64,000 nt of DNA from assembly GCA_903813345.2 (NCBI GenBank), contig CAIIXF020000012.1:31027001-31091000 (forward strand), written 5' to 3'. The stretch is from Owenia fusiformis (Eukaryota; Annelida; Polychaeta; Sabellida; Oweniidae). The position numbers and the translations under genes were made by a program. The first letter of the stretch is position 1. Every line of letters begins with the position of its first letter. Below are positions 11,741 to 23,552 of this stretch, one piece after another. The notes beneath the pieces were generated by a model, which was not told where the DNA came from, did no database searches, and saw only the letters and a program-made list of their open reading frames with translations.

Positions 11741-12540
11741 TACAGATATGTAGGTCAGTATTACATACTCGTGAAATGAATAAGTCTGAATATATCATTG
11801 GTCAGAAAACACTAAAACCTGCTTGAAACTGTAAAAGTTTATACACTCTATTCCACACTGTATAGAAATAAAATAACTTACACTATAAGTAACTGTGAGC
11901 CAATCATTGCATAGAAAAAACTTTATGCACTGTTTATAAGATTCACTGAGACAAGTGGGTCAATACTTCGTGTACTTTATGTGCTCTCACACAATTACCT
12001 TCCCTTGCATAAAGTTGCTGTACAGTTATATGTAACTGAATATTGTATATTCATCACCAACAACCTTAGCAAAATGATGGTTCGACGAAATGGACGGTTC
12101 GCTTAAACCAATAAACCAGGCAATTCAGGCCAATTTGGAAAGAAACTAGATAGCGTGATAGCGAATGAGGATAGTAAGTGAAATATATTTTGCAACGGTC
12201 AGCTTGTAAACTACTGGGTAACCCTAAATGATGAGAAATATGTACAAAATATGTTTTGCATGATTTATTCATATCCCAATGATTTAATTCCTTCACTGCA
12301 TCTAATAAGGTATATAGATACTAATTACGGGACATTTAGGAATTAAGTGACTAGACCAAAGCAAGCATGTTTGAGATTTTAATGATTTTAAATAAATTAC
12401 CACTTCATTATTTGCTTTTAGACATTCAATCAGTTTTATTTGTCCAACAAACCATATTCACAATTGTTCAATCCAACGAAGATTAGGGGATACGCTAGAG
12501 AGACCCCTCCATTTGTCCGTCCATCCATCCTTCAACTAGA

Positions 12541-13010
12541 CAACAGCAACACCAAAGTGTAGCAAATCCCATCGAACAGCCATGGCTGGCATTTTTTTAC
12601 AAACAACGTATACAGCAAAAATGGCAGCCATTTTTCAAAATGGCCACCTTCTACCAAAAGTGTCATTAGACAGTGTGCCACGCTTATAGTATTCACGCAT
12701 CAAATATGAACAAAATCGTGCTACTACTTTTCGAGTTATAGTAAAATACGTTAAAATGACGGCCATTTTTCAAAATGGCTGCCTTCTACTAAAAGTGTCA
12801 TTAGACAGTGTGCCATGCTTATAGTATTCACATACCAAATATGAACAAAATCGCTCCACTACTTTTCGTGTTATAGTAAAATACGTTAAAATGGCCGCCT
12901 TCTACCAGAAGAGTCATTAGACAGTGTGCCATGCTTATAGTATTCATATACCAAATATGAACAAAATCGCTCGACTACTTTTCGAGTTACAGCAAAAAGT
13001 ACAACATATC
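12541..13010. repeat. Tandem-repeat element, copy 1 (GGCCATTTTTCAAAATGGC units)
   Basis: The left end reads CAACAGCAACACCAAAG and AACAGCCATGGCTGGCATTT, followed by about three units of roughly 130 bp. Each unit carries the palindrome CCATTTTTCAAAATGG, a GTCATTAGACAGTGTGCCA block and a CAAATATGAACAAAATCGCT block. The right-end sequence seen in the copy at 19011 is missing here. Confidence 0.8.
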
Positions 13011-13014
13011 TTTG

Positions 13015-13895
13015 AAATATCATTCTGTTAAGTGAAATTGTAAAAAATATTTTGCAATGTGTGAAATTGAATTAAAGCACATGATTCAATGAATAGTGGA
13101 TGCTTCAATTCACTTATGTCTTCTAGTCTAGGCTTTGAATTCGGACTACCACCCTCGTTCATAGTCTAGAATCAGGACATATGTTAAATTTAATCATCTT
13201 CAATGCATTGAGTCATTGGCTTAAATCCTATAATATAATATGCCTATCAATATAATATGTAATTATTTAAGTATCATCTCAATGCTTTAATTTTAATAGA
13301 ATTATTTTAATATTTTACTAACTGTATAATATGTAGTTTGCATTACTGTTGGTAAATAAATAAATGATTGCACTGTTCAGTAAAGAAATATAGCAATTGT
13401 ATTATTTAAACTGACTATACACTATAGAAATGATTTTCATTGAAAAATCAAATCAGTACCAAAATTATGGTTACCCTGTAGTAGTGAAAGGCACATTAGA
13501 AATGAATATCACCCCCTTCAATCTATTTTTACAGGTTTTTATGATTATTTCAGATTTTTCTATAGTTTGCGTAACCAGGACGGTGAATTTTCTTCATTTT
13601 TCATCAAACATTTCGTCTTACCAATATTTATTATATCTGTCAATTTTATCAAAATCGCGCCGCTACGCTTGAAAATAATTCAAATTATGTAGTTTTTCTC
13701 ATTGAGCTCCATTATAAAAATGGAATTTTCAAACTTAATATTTTAAAATTCTACGTGGTGAAAAGTTGCATATTGAGTAGTTAGTTAATGTTATGGTGTT
13801 AAAAATTCAAAACAAAAAGGAATAAAGAAAAAATGCCACAGAGAAGTCTCAATAGAGTATCTTTAAGACTGCTTATGAACGAGTTTGCAAAAATA
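13015..13895. other. No gene seen
   Basis: AT-rich intergenic sequence with short open frames lacking coding character. Confidence 0.5.
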
Positions 13896-13899
13896 TAGG

Positions 13900-14290
13900 T
13901 ATCACACCAAACATGTTGCCACTGCGTTCTACAAAAACTGTGTGCGAACGGAATGAACAACTTTCTAAGGTCTATTTACGAACTTCATGAACGTTCTCAG
14001 ACGGGAAGGTGATTTTAGAATTTTGAATCGATTCAAAATTCGATGGCGACCATACCGTTCTGTAATCAGGTCATGATGACCTTCTAGACTAAGGGACGCG
14101 TTATACGACGTTGCACACCGACGTGGTGCGACCTAAACGAACTGCAAATGTGATGGACGTATTGAAGACTGTTTATGAACGAAGTAGCTAATTATTTTAG
14201 ACATATTTCCCGACCACAGCCAGATTGAGCCCGTTTTACGACGTTTTCGTAGGACTGGCAAGAACGGGTAAGAACTAGTTTGGTGTGATA
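13900..14290. mobile_element. MITE of the TATCACACCAAAC family, copy 2, with both ends
   Basis: About 390 bp bounded by TATCACACCAAAC at 13900 and GTTTGGTGTGATA at 14278-14290. The interior is rich in GAACG and CGTTC words like the copy at 11371. No ORF: a non-autonomous DNA element. Confidence 0.8.
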
Positions 14291-14354
14291 GGGGGGTTAC
14301 TACATAATCTCATATTACAGAAAAACAAACATTCATGTTTATTATAGAAATAAA

Positions 14355-14400
14355 AAGCCCATGGGTACCGGACACAAGCCCATGGGTACCGGAAACAAGT
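14355..14400. repeat. 22-bp direct duplication
   Basis: AAGCCCATGGGTACCGGA is present twice back to back, separated by CACAAG-type sequence. Confidence 0.7.
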
Positions 14401-14916
14401 TCACATTGAACACCCTGAGACAATTGCGACGTCGGATTCCGTTGTCCAAAATGGCGGACGTATCCTCCGCATCAACTTTTTGATTGCTAATAGAAGAGTT
14501 TCTCAATAGCTTGACATCTCGCTAATTCTCGTTTTTTCATGAGATTTTGGAAAACCATTTTGGAAAAACGGAATCTGACGTTGCTGTTGTCAGGGCGTTC
14601 CGGTAAGAAGTTATAGCTAGAGACACATTTTGACGGACAAACAAGTTGGTGTTTACAATAGTTAACATCATAAATAGACAGAAACGTTACTTCTTCAATA
14701 GCCTCTCAGGTATAAAGTAACAATCCAACAATAGACTATGATCCATTGATAATTGTAACATCTTACTGTCATGGAATGCCATACATTTCAACATATTTCA
14801 TACAATATGTATGCTTATACTGTATATTAAATTACACTTTCTGTATAGTTGTTAGACATTATGCCAAAGTCTAGACTATGCAAACCTCTCTAATGTATGA
14901 TAACAATAGATTTTAT

Positions 14917-15382
14917 GGTTATAATGAAAACACGCGCTACGCGCTAGCGCGCCACGCGCCAACGCACTAATAGAAAATGATCCTTCCCCCACGATGTGTG
15001 CGCATGTTTTAAGCGCATGTTTATGATTGGTCTATATCCTTGGCCCAGGGACATGTATAATTAGGCTTATGATTCCCTGGGAACTTGTCAAAACATTGAC
15101 ACTTCGAAAGGCTGTATAAATCACCGCTAACCTGTCAATCAGACTTTGATGTGAACTTTGCGGCCGCAGGAGATAAAGCTCTCAAAATTACACCTTTCAG
15201 GTTACGAGTTCTCTAGAAATATAAGACCAATTATAATGTTCTTCACACCGTTAAAAACAGAATTCAATTTTAATTTAGGAAATAATTCCAAAACTAAATG
15301 AACGTGTACTTTTCAGCGTATGCAATAGTTTAGCGTTAGTGCGCTAGCGCGTTAGCGCGTAGCGCGTGTTTTCATTATAACC
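14917..15382. mobile_element. MITE with GCGC-rich TIRs and 9-bp target-site duplication
   Basis: A 466-bp element. The left end is GGTTATAATGAAAACACGCG and the right end its inverted counterpart (CGTGTTTTCATTATAACC). The subterminal arms are made of GCGCTAGCGCG-type words. The flanks carry the same 9-mer AGATTTTAT at 14908..14916 and 15383..15391. A 9-bp duplication fits Mutator-like elements, but the superfamily is inferred from length alone. No ORF. Confidence 0.88.
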
Positions 15383-15470
15383 AGATTTTATGATGATATA
15401 TGTAGTATGTACTTAATCGATTTTTGGCATACGTGCCTAGAATCATATAGCATTTCTTCAATGTGTGTAT

Positions 15471-16964
15471 TTATACTGTATCTCTCCTCCTTCTCCTTTT
15501 GCACAGAACACCCTGGCATCTTACATGGATTTCCCCAAATTTAAAATCATTTTTACGTTCAATTGCTGCCAAGGCATTTTTAAGGCAGAATCCATATGCT
15601 ATACGGACCCTTTTGTTATCAACTGTATCGTCGTTCATTGCAAAGAGCATTCCTACTACACAGCCTCCAGACAAAATCACAGACCCACTATCACCTTTAT
15701 CGAAAAATTGTTTCTCCGATTCCACTCCAATGGTGTCACCGTTTATGTCGATACCTATGACTTTTATTATATCTCTGAAAAGGAACTCTGATAATTTATT
15801 ACCGTTGTGGTCTTCATAATCGATCACTTTGCATATCGATTCTGCGATGATCTTACCTCGAGTCTCACCTGTGCGACTACCTACTTTAGTGACAATAATG
15901 TTTTCAACTGGGCTAGCTAATTTACAGTCACACGTTTTGTCATAATTAGCAAGGGTTTTCATGAGACTGTCCGAGCTTTCGATTAGAGCGATGTCATATT
16001 TACCTTTCCCGATTTTATCATCAGTTATGTCGATGTAGTATGCTAGCCTGCCCAAAATGGAAGGGTCTAGGTGTTGGACTAAAACGTATTCATTTTTATT
16101 AACGGACGACACAACATGTTGATTGGTAATGGCATAGTATTTGTCTTTGTCAGGCCAGCGCGAACGGTTTCTGGTTTTGATAAAGCATCCCAATGTCCCC
16201 TCCTTGTTTCTCTCATTGTGTATTGTGAAGTGAGCCAGACGTTTACCCGTCAAACGACAAGCTTGAAGATTTGATTCATAATTCACCTCAAAGTCAAATA
16301 AATACTTTTCCTCAAGTCGTCCCCTGATCTTTTGTTTGTCCTTTTCTTGGATGTTTTCTTTGTGTTTTATTTTTAATCTTGATTCATTTTTCGATATTGA
16401 AAACTCTCTTCCAAATGATACAACGCCAGGAATACTGAAAAACAAACAACTAATTATAAGTAACAATGTCAAATAATACTCCTTAATTTAGTAAACGAGG
16501 GTCAAAAGAATGACACTTTTTGCCCGAGTTCGAATATGCCACAAGGGAATGAATGAGCTGCTTAGCATTATTAAAAAGAAATCTGAACGATCGTTTTTCG
16601 TTATCCTTTTCATTTTCACATTTACATGAAGTTTTCTAACATCCGGGATAGTCTTTTGTTCATTTATTATTTTTATTACAAAAAAACATTTTGAAAAATG
16701 ATAGTCCGAGAAACAATGTTTCTTCGGAATGAATAAATATATGAATACTGATTAAATAAATACATAAATAAATACTAAGTTAAATAAATATGAAATATAG
16801 TTATAAGTACCCAATTAAAAATTCACAGTCCTCATCTGCAAACACATCTGTAACCTTCATTGAGTTTGATGCCGTAATCGTCTCATTTAATTGATTTCTT
16901 TCGGTATATGTATGAGCATCATGTCGAGAACTTTCATCCCAAATACCAGACTTTCCATAACTAC
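15471..16964 (-). CDS. Trypsin-fold (PA clan) serine protease, last two exons
   Basis: The terminal exon runs from about 16434 to the stop at 15471. Counting codons from 16472, the triad is H119 (AITNQHVVSS), D160 (KYDIALIE) and S262 (FDKGDSGSVI), so it looks catalytically intact. The motif is GDSGS rather than the GDSGG usual in trypsin/chymotrypsin. There is no zymogen cleavage motif. The C-terminus is RRRRRDTV, whose last residues fit a class I PDZ ligand. TTTGTTTTTCAG precedes 16434, making this an internal acceptor; the hydrophobic stretch upstream (LLLIISCLFFS) lacks an ATG, so a signal peptide there is less likely. A preceding exon 16811..16964 (acceptor GGCTTACAG, donor GG|GTACTT) joins in phase, but its donor is weak. 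Upstream exons are not identified. It is followed leftward by MITEs; the nearest same-strand genes are ankyrin proteins at 24.9 and 34.9 kb. Confidence 0.75.
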
Positions 16965-17037
16965 CTGTAAGCCAAGAATAAAGGAAACTGCACAACTTTC
17001 GAGATAATAGCCATGTGATTTGGAACGATTCCATAAA

Positions 17038-17528
17038 CAGTAAAACCTGTCTAATCCGAACGCCATTGGGACCGGATAAAAGCGTTCAGATTAGGAGGTG
17101 TTCACATTTCGAGGTTTTTGCATCCGCAATTATCCAGATTCTGAAGAAATGTGAACACATTCTCGGTAAATATGTATAGTTCTTCTGACCACATAGCTTT
17201 ATGGCATTCCAGAAATTTGATTCAAATGAATCTAATCATGCTGGAAAGCCCCATTATGAATAAGACCATTCAAGATTATTTCCCAAAGTTTTGATATCAT
17301 GACCAAATTTGAGCAATTTTGTATAAAACATCAGGAATTTTATGAAAAATGTTCAGGTTAGACAGGTGAATATTTCAAATATGACTGTTCACTGTTCAAA
17401 TTGGGAGGTGTTCACATTTCAAGTTTTTTTTAACATGGGAGTCAATGGGAGGAAAAATGGGACCGAAAAAGTGTTCAGATTGGGAGGTGTTCGGATTAGC
17501 CAGGTGTTCAGATATACAGGTTCTACTG
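17038..17528. mobile_element. Pogo/Tigger-like MITE
   Basis: The left end CAGTAAAACCTGTCTAATCC and right end CAGGTTCTACTG are inverted. Inside, GTTCAGATTRGGAGGTGTTC occurs near both ends. This end type and phrase are typical of pogo/Tigger elements with TA target sites (from memory). No transposase remains. A related degenerate phrase (CTAATCCGAACAC) is at about 4465 in DCAF10 intron 4. Confidence 0.75.
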
Positions 17529-17529
17529 T

Positions 17530-18700
17530 AGAGTATTTTATGCATCTACATATCTGATTATCTAAAACAACGCCTCCAAAAGAAAGCATTCGTGGGTTGC
17601 TCCGAGGTTCGCAGTGATGGTATAGTGAGTTAATATACGATGATGAACAAATGGGGCAAATGTTGTGAATATTAATAAATACTCACGATAAATGTGTCAT
17701 TATGAGGATTGTTCTTTCAATTGCTCGCATGTTCGCTCATGCTGTACCTTTTGTTTCAGTTAAGGGTGGTCAAAAATGAAAACTCTGCTGCTATTTTACA
17801 CATGACAATTTTGGAATTTATTCCCTGATATTTGGTACATTTGAAAAATCATTTAATTTCCTATCAGCTGACTATATTTTAAAACCATCAGACTGAATCA
17901 GTCGCAATATTACAGCACTTTAAACAATATACTCCAGTGGCTAATATCGCGCTTTAGGTAAACCTGCACAAGTCGTCCAAAATGTCCCTTCTTGACTTCT
18001 ACCTGTTGGTATATGCCAAAGATAGCGTGCTCGAGAATGACCCAAGGATAATTGCAAACCTTAAACTTTTGTCATTCAGACCATTCCTGCTGAGGAATGC
18101 AGTCGGGTCACTGACAACTTTGGACGATGTGTGCAGATTTACCAACAGTGCGATGTTGGCCACACCTGGGGCATGTTGTCCAAAGTGCCATAACACTGTT
18201 ATTATAAGTCTAATGTACATGAATTATGGTAGGCTGGTAGAAAATTGAATGATGTACACATGTGGTAAATAGCAATGAGCTTTTATGAATGATAAAGATA
18301 TGCAAAAATGCATGGTTTCCGTTTTTGACCACCCTCTATTTTTTAAAGAATGATTATTTATTAAGATAAGCCTACGAAAAATGAATGTGATTGAAGGTCA
18401 ATAAAAGGTGAAATCTCAAATGTAACGTCAGATTTGAACCCCTTAGATCTTTTAGATGGTTTAAAAAAGTTGAAATTTAAAATGGCCTATTTATCAGGAA
18501 ATCAAACTGGCCGCCATCGAGTTTAGCCAGAATACCCAAAACCTAATCAGATCTTGACTTAAGTCTGGTCTTGCATATGTAAACATTTTAAGATCAACTG
18601 ATGAGGGGTTTACCTGGAATTCTGATGATTTGTAGAAAACTGAAAATAGCCACCAAGTAATTTCCCTAATTCAATAATTTATGCCCTGGCATACTCGTTA
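17530..18700. other. No supported gene; short repeat phrase near 18385
   Basis: An ATG-initiated 88-codon frame at 17982..18248 with a CCPKC motif is not recognised and is probably not coding. 18385-18480 carries GAAGGTCAATAAAAGGTGAA and CAGATTTGAAC phrases that recur at 59215-59410. Confidence 0.45.
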
Positions 18701-18870
18701 AATAGAAATGATGAGAAAATTTAGTGACCTACTGTAACTGAATTTTTCTCGTTTTTTATACATTTTATAAAAAAAGAAAAATGTAGACAATGTGAGAAAG
18801 GAGAGATTCATATTTGAAAAATAACATGTTGACTCTGTTGAGGATTGCATCAAAATTTCGAAGATATAGA
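18700..18870. mobile_element. Partial MITE (GAAAATTCAGTG-centre family)
   Basis: Contains the centre of the palindrome (AAAATTTAGTGACC ... CTGAATTTTTCTCG) and the right arm down to GAAAAATAACATGTTGACTC. Same family as the copies around 20-24 kb. Confidence 0.6.
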
Positions 18871-19010
18871 ACAAACTTAATTTGGAAGAATACGGGAAAT
18901 TTTGTTAAAAACATGTTATTGGCTCACAGAAATGAATCCTGTGGTTTACACTAAGGTACTATACACCGGATGTTTAATGGAATATTGATTGTGCTTTTCG
19001 TTAAATACTA

Positions 19011-19980
19011 CACAACAGCAACGCCAAAGCAAATCCCGTCGAACAGCCATGGCTGGCATTTTTACAAACGAAGTATTTAGCAAAATTGTAAAATATCAAA
19101 TAATAAATGCCCACCACTTTCAAAATGGTTGCTCACTGGCGAAACTGTCATCAGAAAGTGTAATGTGCTTCTAAGTAGGCACATATAAAATGTTAACAAA
19201 ATCGCACACACGTACATGTAAATGGCGGCCATTTTTCAAAATGGCCGCCTACTTGCCAAAATGCCATAAGACGCTGTGCCATGCTTATGAATATTCAAAT
19301 CGCTCTATTACTTTTTGAGTTATAGCAAAAAAAAGTAAAATAACACTCGTAAAAATGGTGGCCATTTTTCAAAAATGGCCGCCTACTCCCCAAAGTGCCA
19401 TTATACTCTGTGCCATCCTTATAGTATTCACATATCAAATATGAACAAAATCGCTCCACTACCTTTCAAGTTATAGTAAAAAACGTAAAATGGCGGCCAT
19501 TTTGAATGGCCACCTACTACCCAAAGTGTCATTAGACAGCGTGGCATGCTTATGAGTATTCACATATCAAATATGAACAAACTCGCTCTATTATTTTTGG
19601 AGTTATAGTAGAAAACGTAAAAATGGCGGTCATTTTCAAAATGGCCGCCTACTACCAAAATTGTCATTAGACAGTGTGCCATGCTTATAGTATTCACATG
19701 TACCAAATATGAACAAATCGCTCGACTACTTTTCGAGTCATAGCAAAAACCGCAAAATAGCGTGAATAGGCCGCCATTTTTCAAGATGGCTGCCATGTGC
19801 TTCTTTAATATCTACATTTCTATCTTTATTAATGTCCTATATAATTTTTTACATTTAAAACTTATTACTATTACAGTTTCACATATTGTACCTAAATTAC
19901 TGTAAAATGGGCACTAAATTGGCCGCCATTTTGAAAGGAGTGGCCATTTTGAAAATCGGCTTTTGAGCAGAAAGGCGTTT
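19011..19980. repeat. Tandem-repeat element, copy 2, with both ends
   Basis: The left end matches 12541 (CAACAGCAACGCCAAAGC, CAGCCATGGCTGGCATTT). Then about six units of roughly 130 bp follow, each with the GGCGGCCATTTT...AAAATGGCCGCC palindrome, and the right end GGCACTAAATTGGCCGCC ... GTGGCCATTTTGAAAATYGGCTT is shared with 31205-31270. Constant ends around a variable array resemble the layout of mollusc 'pearl'-type non-autonomous elements; that is only an analogy. Confidence 0.85.
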
Positions 19981-19989
19981 CCTTTATCC

Positions 19990-20155
19990 CTCCGAACTTC
20001 GTTCGATGCGATAAGATAAGTGTGTGAGTTATTTATGCAATCTTCATTAGTCTACATCTTCATTTTAGCACAAAGAGTGCACGAATATAGCCTACCTAGA
20101 AGAAAACAGAGAATAATGGTTTTATAAAATGTTTCAAATGAGAAAATTCAGCGAC
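19990..20155. mobile_element. Outer MITE, left part
   Basis: GTCTACATCTTC, GCACAAAGAGTGCAC and GAGAAAATTCAGCGACC match the left arm of the palindromic family. The matching right part resumes at about 23925, after a second MITE and a LINE. Confidence 0.6.
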
Positions 20156-20208
20156 CTACCTTTTAAGGCCAGGGTGCATGTTCAGAATTTTGCTGCATTC
20201 CTCAATTG
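20156..20208. mobile_element. Inner MITE, left end fragment
   Basis: TTAAGGCCAGGGTGCATGTT to CTCAATTGAGT matches the inverted right end at 23870-23918. The element is interrupted by the LINE and resumes at about 23553 with ATTGAGTCACATGTTATTTT. Confidence 0.7.
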
Positions 20209-20210
20209 AG

Positions 20211-23200
20211 TTTTTTTTAATTTTTTTATAGTATAAACTTTATTGAAGTAAAGTCAATACATTTTCGGCCACCAATCGCCATATTGGCATTATAGGTTGG
20301 CCATCACTTACATCGTAAAAAATTAAGTATAGTATTTAGCTGTTTGAGGACGACTGTGCATCGAATGGTATCCCAGGGAACAGAGGGGTTTGTGCCAAGT
20401 AGATGTGTAGAAAACAAGATAAATACATTATGAGTTCTCCAGGGCTTAGATGAGACCTCTTTGCTATGTCTTATTGTCATGGAGAAAATTGCTGACGATG
20501 ATAAAAAGTTTACTTAGTTCTGCTAAGGATAATGTCTCGTCACCATATAAGAGAAAATTAAGTTTATCATCCATGTTTGTTAGTTGACTGATCTTATTAT
20601 AAAAATTATTGTTGACCTCTTCCATCAGGGCATGCCTATTAATTTGGCATAGAGGACACTTGAAAAATAAATGTTTTAGTGTTTCAGGTTTGCCGCAAGA
20701 ACAATGAGCCGAGTCTATAAAAGTAAATTGGTGTGCAAAAAGTCTTGCTTTCAAAAATAAGTCAACACGAGCTCTGTTGAGAGTGATTTCTTGAGACCTT
20801 GTTAAATTAATCAGGGACGTTGAACTGATTATTCTCTTGGGCAGATAGTGTTTATTACTTTCTTTTTTGAACGCTGGTAGGGAAAATTTTAAGGCATATT
20901 CTAAAAGAGGTTTTGGTAATTTGTTCCACAGTGATATTGCATTAGGAATAGGGGATTTAATAAATTGGGCAGTTGACCTTATAGGAATTTGGTATACCTC
21001 TGTATTGCTTGTTCTTCTGGTAGCTGGATTTTTGAATTCTTCAAATATTGAAGATACATAGGAGGGTACCTGGTTTCTGATTACTTTGTACATGAAGTTA
21101 AGAATGTGTTGTTCCCTCCTTTGGGATATAGTGTGCACCAGTTTAAGACCCCCATAACTTTACCTGTATCAGAGCCATGGAGACACCCAGAACACAATAA
21201 TGCAACCTGATAATGTAACTTGCTAGGGATATTGATCAGTACTTGAGTTGATGAATGATAAAGAATGTCTGCGTAGTCAAAATGAGGCCTTATGAATGAG
21301 TTGTACATTGTCTCCAAATGTTTCGAGTTAATTTTTGATGTAAGTGCCTTCAATGGATTAAGCAGTTTTTGTACTCTCTTGACAATGTCATATATATGAT
21401 TTTTGTTAGAAAGAAGATAATCAAAAGTATACCCTAGATGCTTATGAAGATTATTCCTTTTAATTTCCCCATTTCCAAGTTTGGCTAAAGGTGGCGGAGT
21501 AGGAAATACACAGCGCTGGCTTTGAAAGATAACTTCCTCTGTTTTTTCAGGCTTGAAATCTAGTTTCCATTTTTGAGACCAGTTAGTTATGATATTAAGA
21601 TCATGATTGATAGTATGCATGTCAGGATCAGATGGATCAAAGGGGTAATATAGTGATGTGTCATCAGCGTAGATAAATGCCTTTCCCAAAAGATCATCGG
21701 GTAAGTCATTTATATAAATCAAAAATAAAATTGGACCTAGGATAGATCCCTGAGGGACGCCGCAGTTGATATAGTTTGCAGAAGAAGTATCCGATGATTG
21801 ACCACCTACATTTACGTTGACTTTACGATTTGACAAATATGATCGGAGAATTTGATAAAATTGGCCTTCAATGCCATATGCTTTCAGTTTTACAAGCATC
21901 AGCTTATGAGGAACACGATCAAAAGCAGAGCTAATGTCTAATTATATTGCACGTACGGCTTTATGATCTTTGATATTTGAATGAAGAAAGTGATTTATTG
22001 CAAGTAGCTGGAATTCAGTGTTATGCCCTTCAAGAAACCCAGATCGGAATTCAAATATTAAACTAGTAGCTTTAAGGTGGGCATTTAGTCTTGTTGCCAC
22101 AACACGTTCAAAGACCTTTGATAAAATATTTAGAAGAGTAATGGGTCGATAATTCCCAATGTCAGTTTTATCGCCTTTATTTTTAAATATAGGGCAGATA
22201 CTGCCCATTTTCCATATGTCGGGGAAGGTTTCATGGAGAATAAGTTTGTTAATGAGCTTAGAAAGTGGTAGAGATATAGAATGAGCAGTCAATTGTAACA
22301 TTTTAATTGTGATCTCATCAGGGCCACAAGCTTTATTTGGATCAAGTTTGAGAATTATTTTCATAACCTCTTCTTGGGAGGTTCTAAGGTTATCAATTTT
22401 ATTATGACAGCGTTGAGGTAGGGTAGTATCCAAAAACGAGTTATCTGAATGGTATTTACTTGAAAAATGTTCTAAAAAAGCATTTGCCTTATCTTTACAG
22501 CTAGATGAAGTTTTACCTTTGTGCTGGTCATAGAGGGTGGGAATGGTGGTTTGAGAGGAGTTTATACCTAATAATTTCTTGGTTATAGACCAATATTGTT
22601 TTGAGTTTTTGGAGAGTTCAGTAATGAATTCTTTACATTTGGTTTCATATTCACTCTTAGCAAGCTGTATCTGTTCATTTAAGATTCTAGTCTGGGTAGT
22701 ATATTTTTCAAAATTTTCAGGAGTATTATTATTTTTCAACTGGGTAAAGAATTTTTTCTTTTTGTTAATTTCGTGCTTTATTTTGTCCGTAAACCATGGT
22801 TGGGAGTTGGCCTTAACAGTTATTGTTTTATGAGGGATAAAGGTCGAATATATTGTCTTGAGGGCATAGTTAAAGTATTTGAATCAATGTCATTTTCTAA
22901 AATTCCATTCCAGTTTTGTTCTCTAACTGCGTTATTTATTGCTTTAAGGTTAACCTGGTCATATTTCCAAACAGTTCGTTTAATAGCTGGTTCCTTGGGA
23001 ATTTTAACATTAAGTTTAACAATTATGGTGCAATGGTCAGAGCCACCAATTGGAGAGTCAACTACAGCTGCAGACACAGCTAGGGGAGTATTTGTAAGAA
23101 CATGATCTATGCAAGTTTTAGAGTTATCTTTTATGCGTGTTGGTTGGTCAATTAGCTGCAAATAGTTGAAATCTTGAGTGACATTAAAAAGAAGGTCACC

Positions 23201-23475
23201 GGCCAGATTATCTATTGATGTACCTTCGGCATACCAGATACTATTCTTAGCATTAGTATCGGCAGTAATCAAAACACTATCGAATGACTGGTTCTCAATT
23301 TTATTAAGGGCCTGTCTAAGTTTATTGAAGAAGATTCTCGTTTCATCTGCGCTTTGGCTAGGAGAACGATGACCAACTCCATATAAAATTTTCTTGTGAT
23401 TTACTACAATTTCCACAAAAGCAATGTCTAGGCCATCAACTTCAATATCACTCCTGTCAGAAAATCTCAAAGTGT
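20211..23475 (-). mobile_element. Non-LTR retrotransposon (LINE), 5'-truncated and broken
   Basis: Reads right to left: the C-terminal half of an APE-type endonuclease (PIGGSDHCTI near 23050, with ITADTNAKNSIW near 23260), then reverse transcriptase with NKACGPDEI, NYRPITLL, GVPQGSILGP and the catalytic YADD (about 21660-21680), then a C-terminal Cys-His knuckle (CSCG ... H ... C). It would mediate target-primed reverse transcription if intact. Breaks: a frameshift between 22740 and 22860, an in-frame TAA at 21942..21944 near RT motif A, and a frameshift at the five-base C run near 21150. The 3' end has AATAAA and an A-rich tail (T-rich on the plus strand, 20211-20250). The 5' end stops inside the endonuclease domain. 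It is closest to Jockey/CR1-type LINEs by general appearance; the clade is uncertain. Confidence 0.9.
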
Positions 23476-23550
23476 GTGTGCTGTGCTAATGCCTGGGTCA
23501 CATTTGCTCCGATCCATCGGCCAGCGCCCGGCCGATTGAGTATTTTGTTC
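23476..23550. repeat. Fragment of the TGGGTCACATTTGCTCC repeat
   Basis: ATGCCTGGGTCACATTTGCT followed by the near-palindrome CGGCCAGCGCCCGGCCG. It matches inverted sequence at about 10318-10370. It lies between the truncated LINE 5' end and the resumed MITE. Confidence 0.6.
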
Positions 23551-23552
23551 AA

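Noticed and set aside
16434-16472. Signal peptide for the protease (LLLIISCLFFSIPGVVSF)
   Set aside because: The stretch starts with a TTG codon, not ATG, and contains a strong splice acceptor (TTTGTTTTTCAG) just before 16434, so most of it is probably intron.
17982-18248. 88-codon plus-strand ORF with CCPKC
   Set aside because: No recognisable family, no splice context, and the opposite strand is open too. It may be chance.
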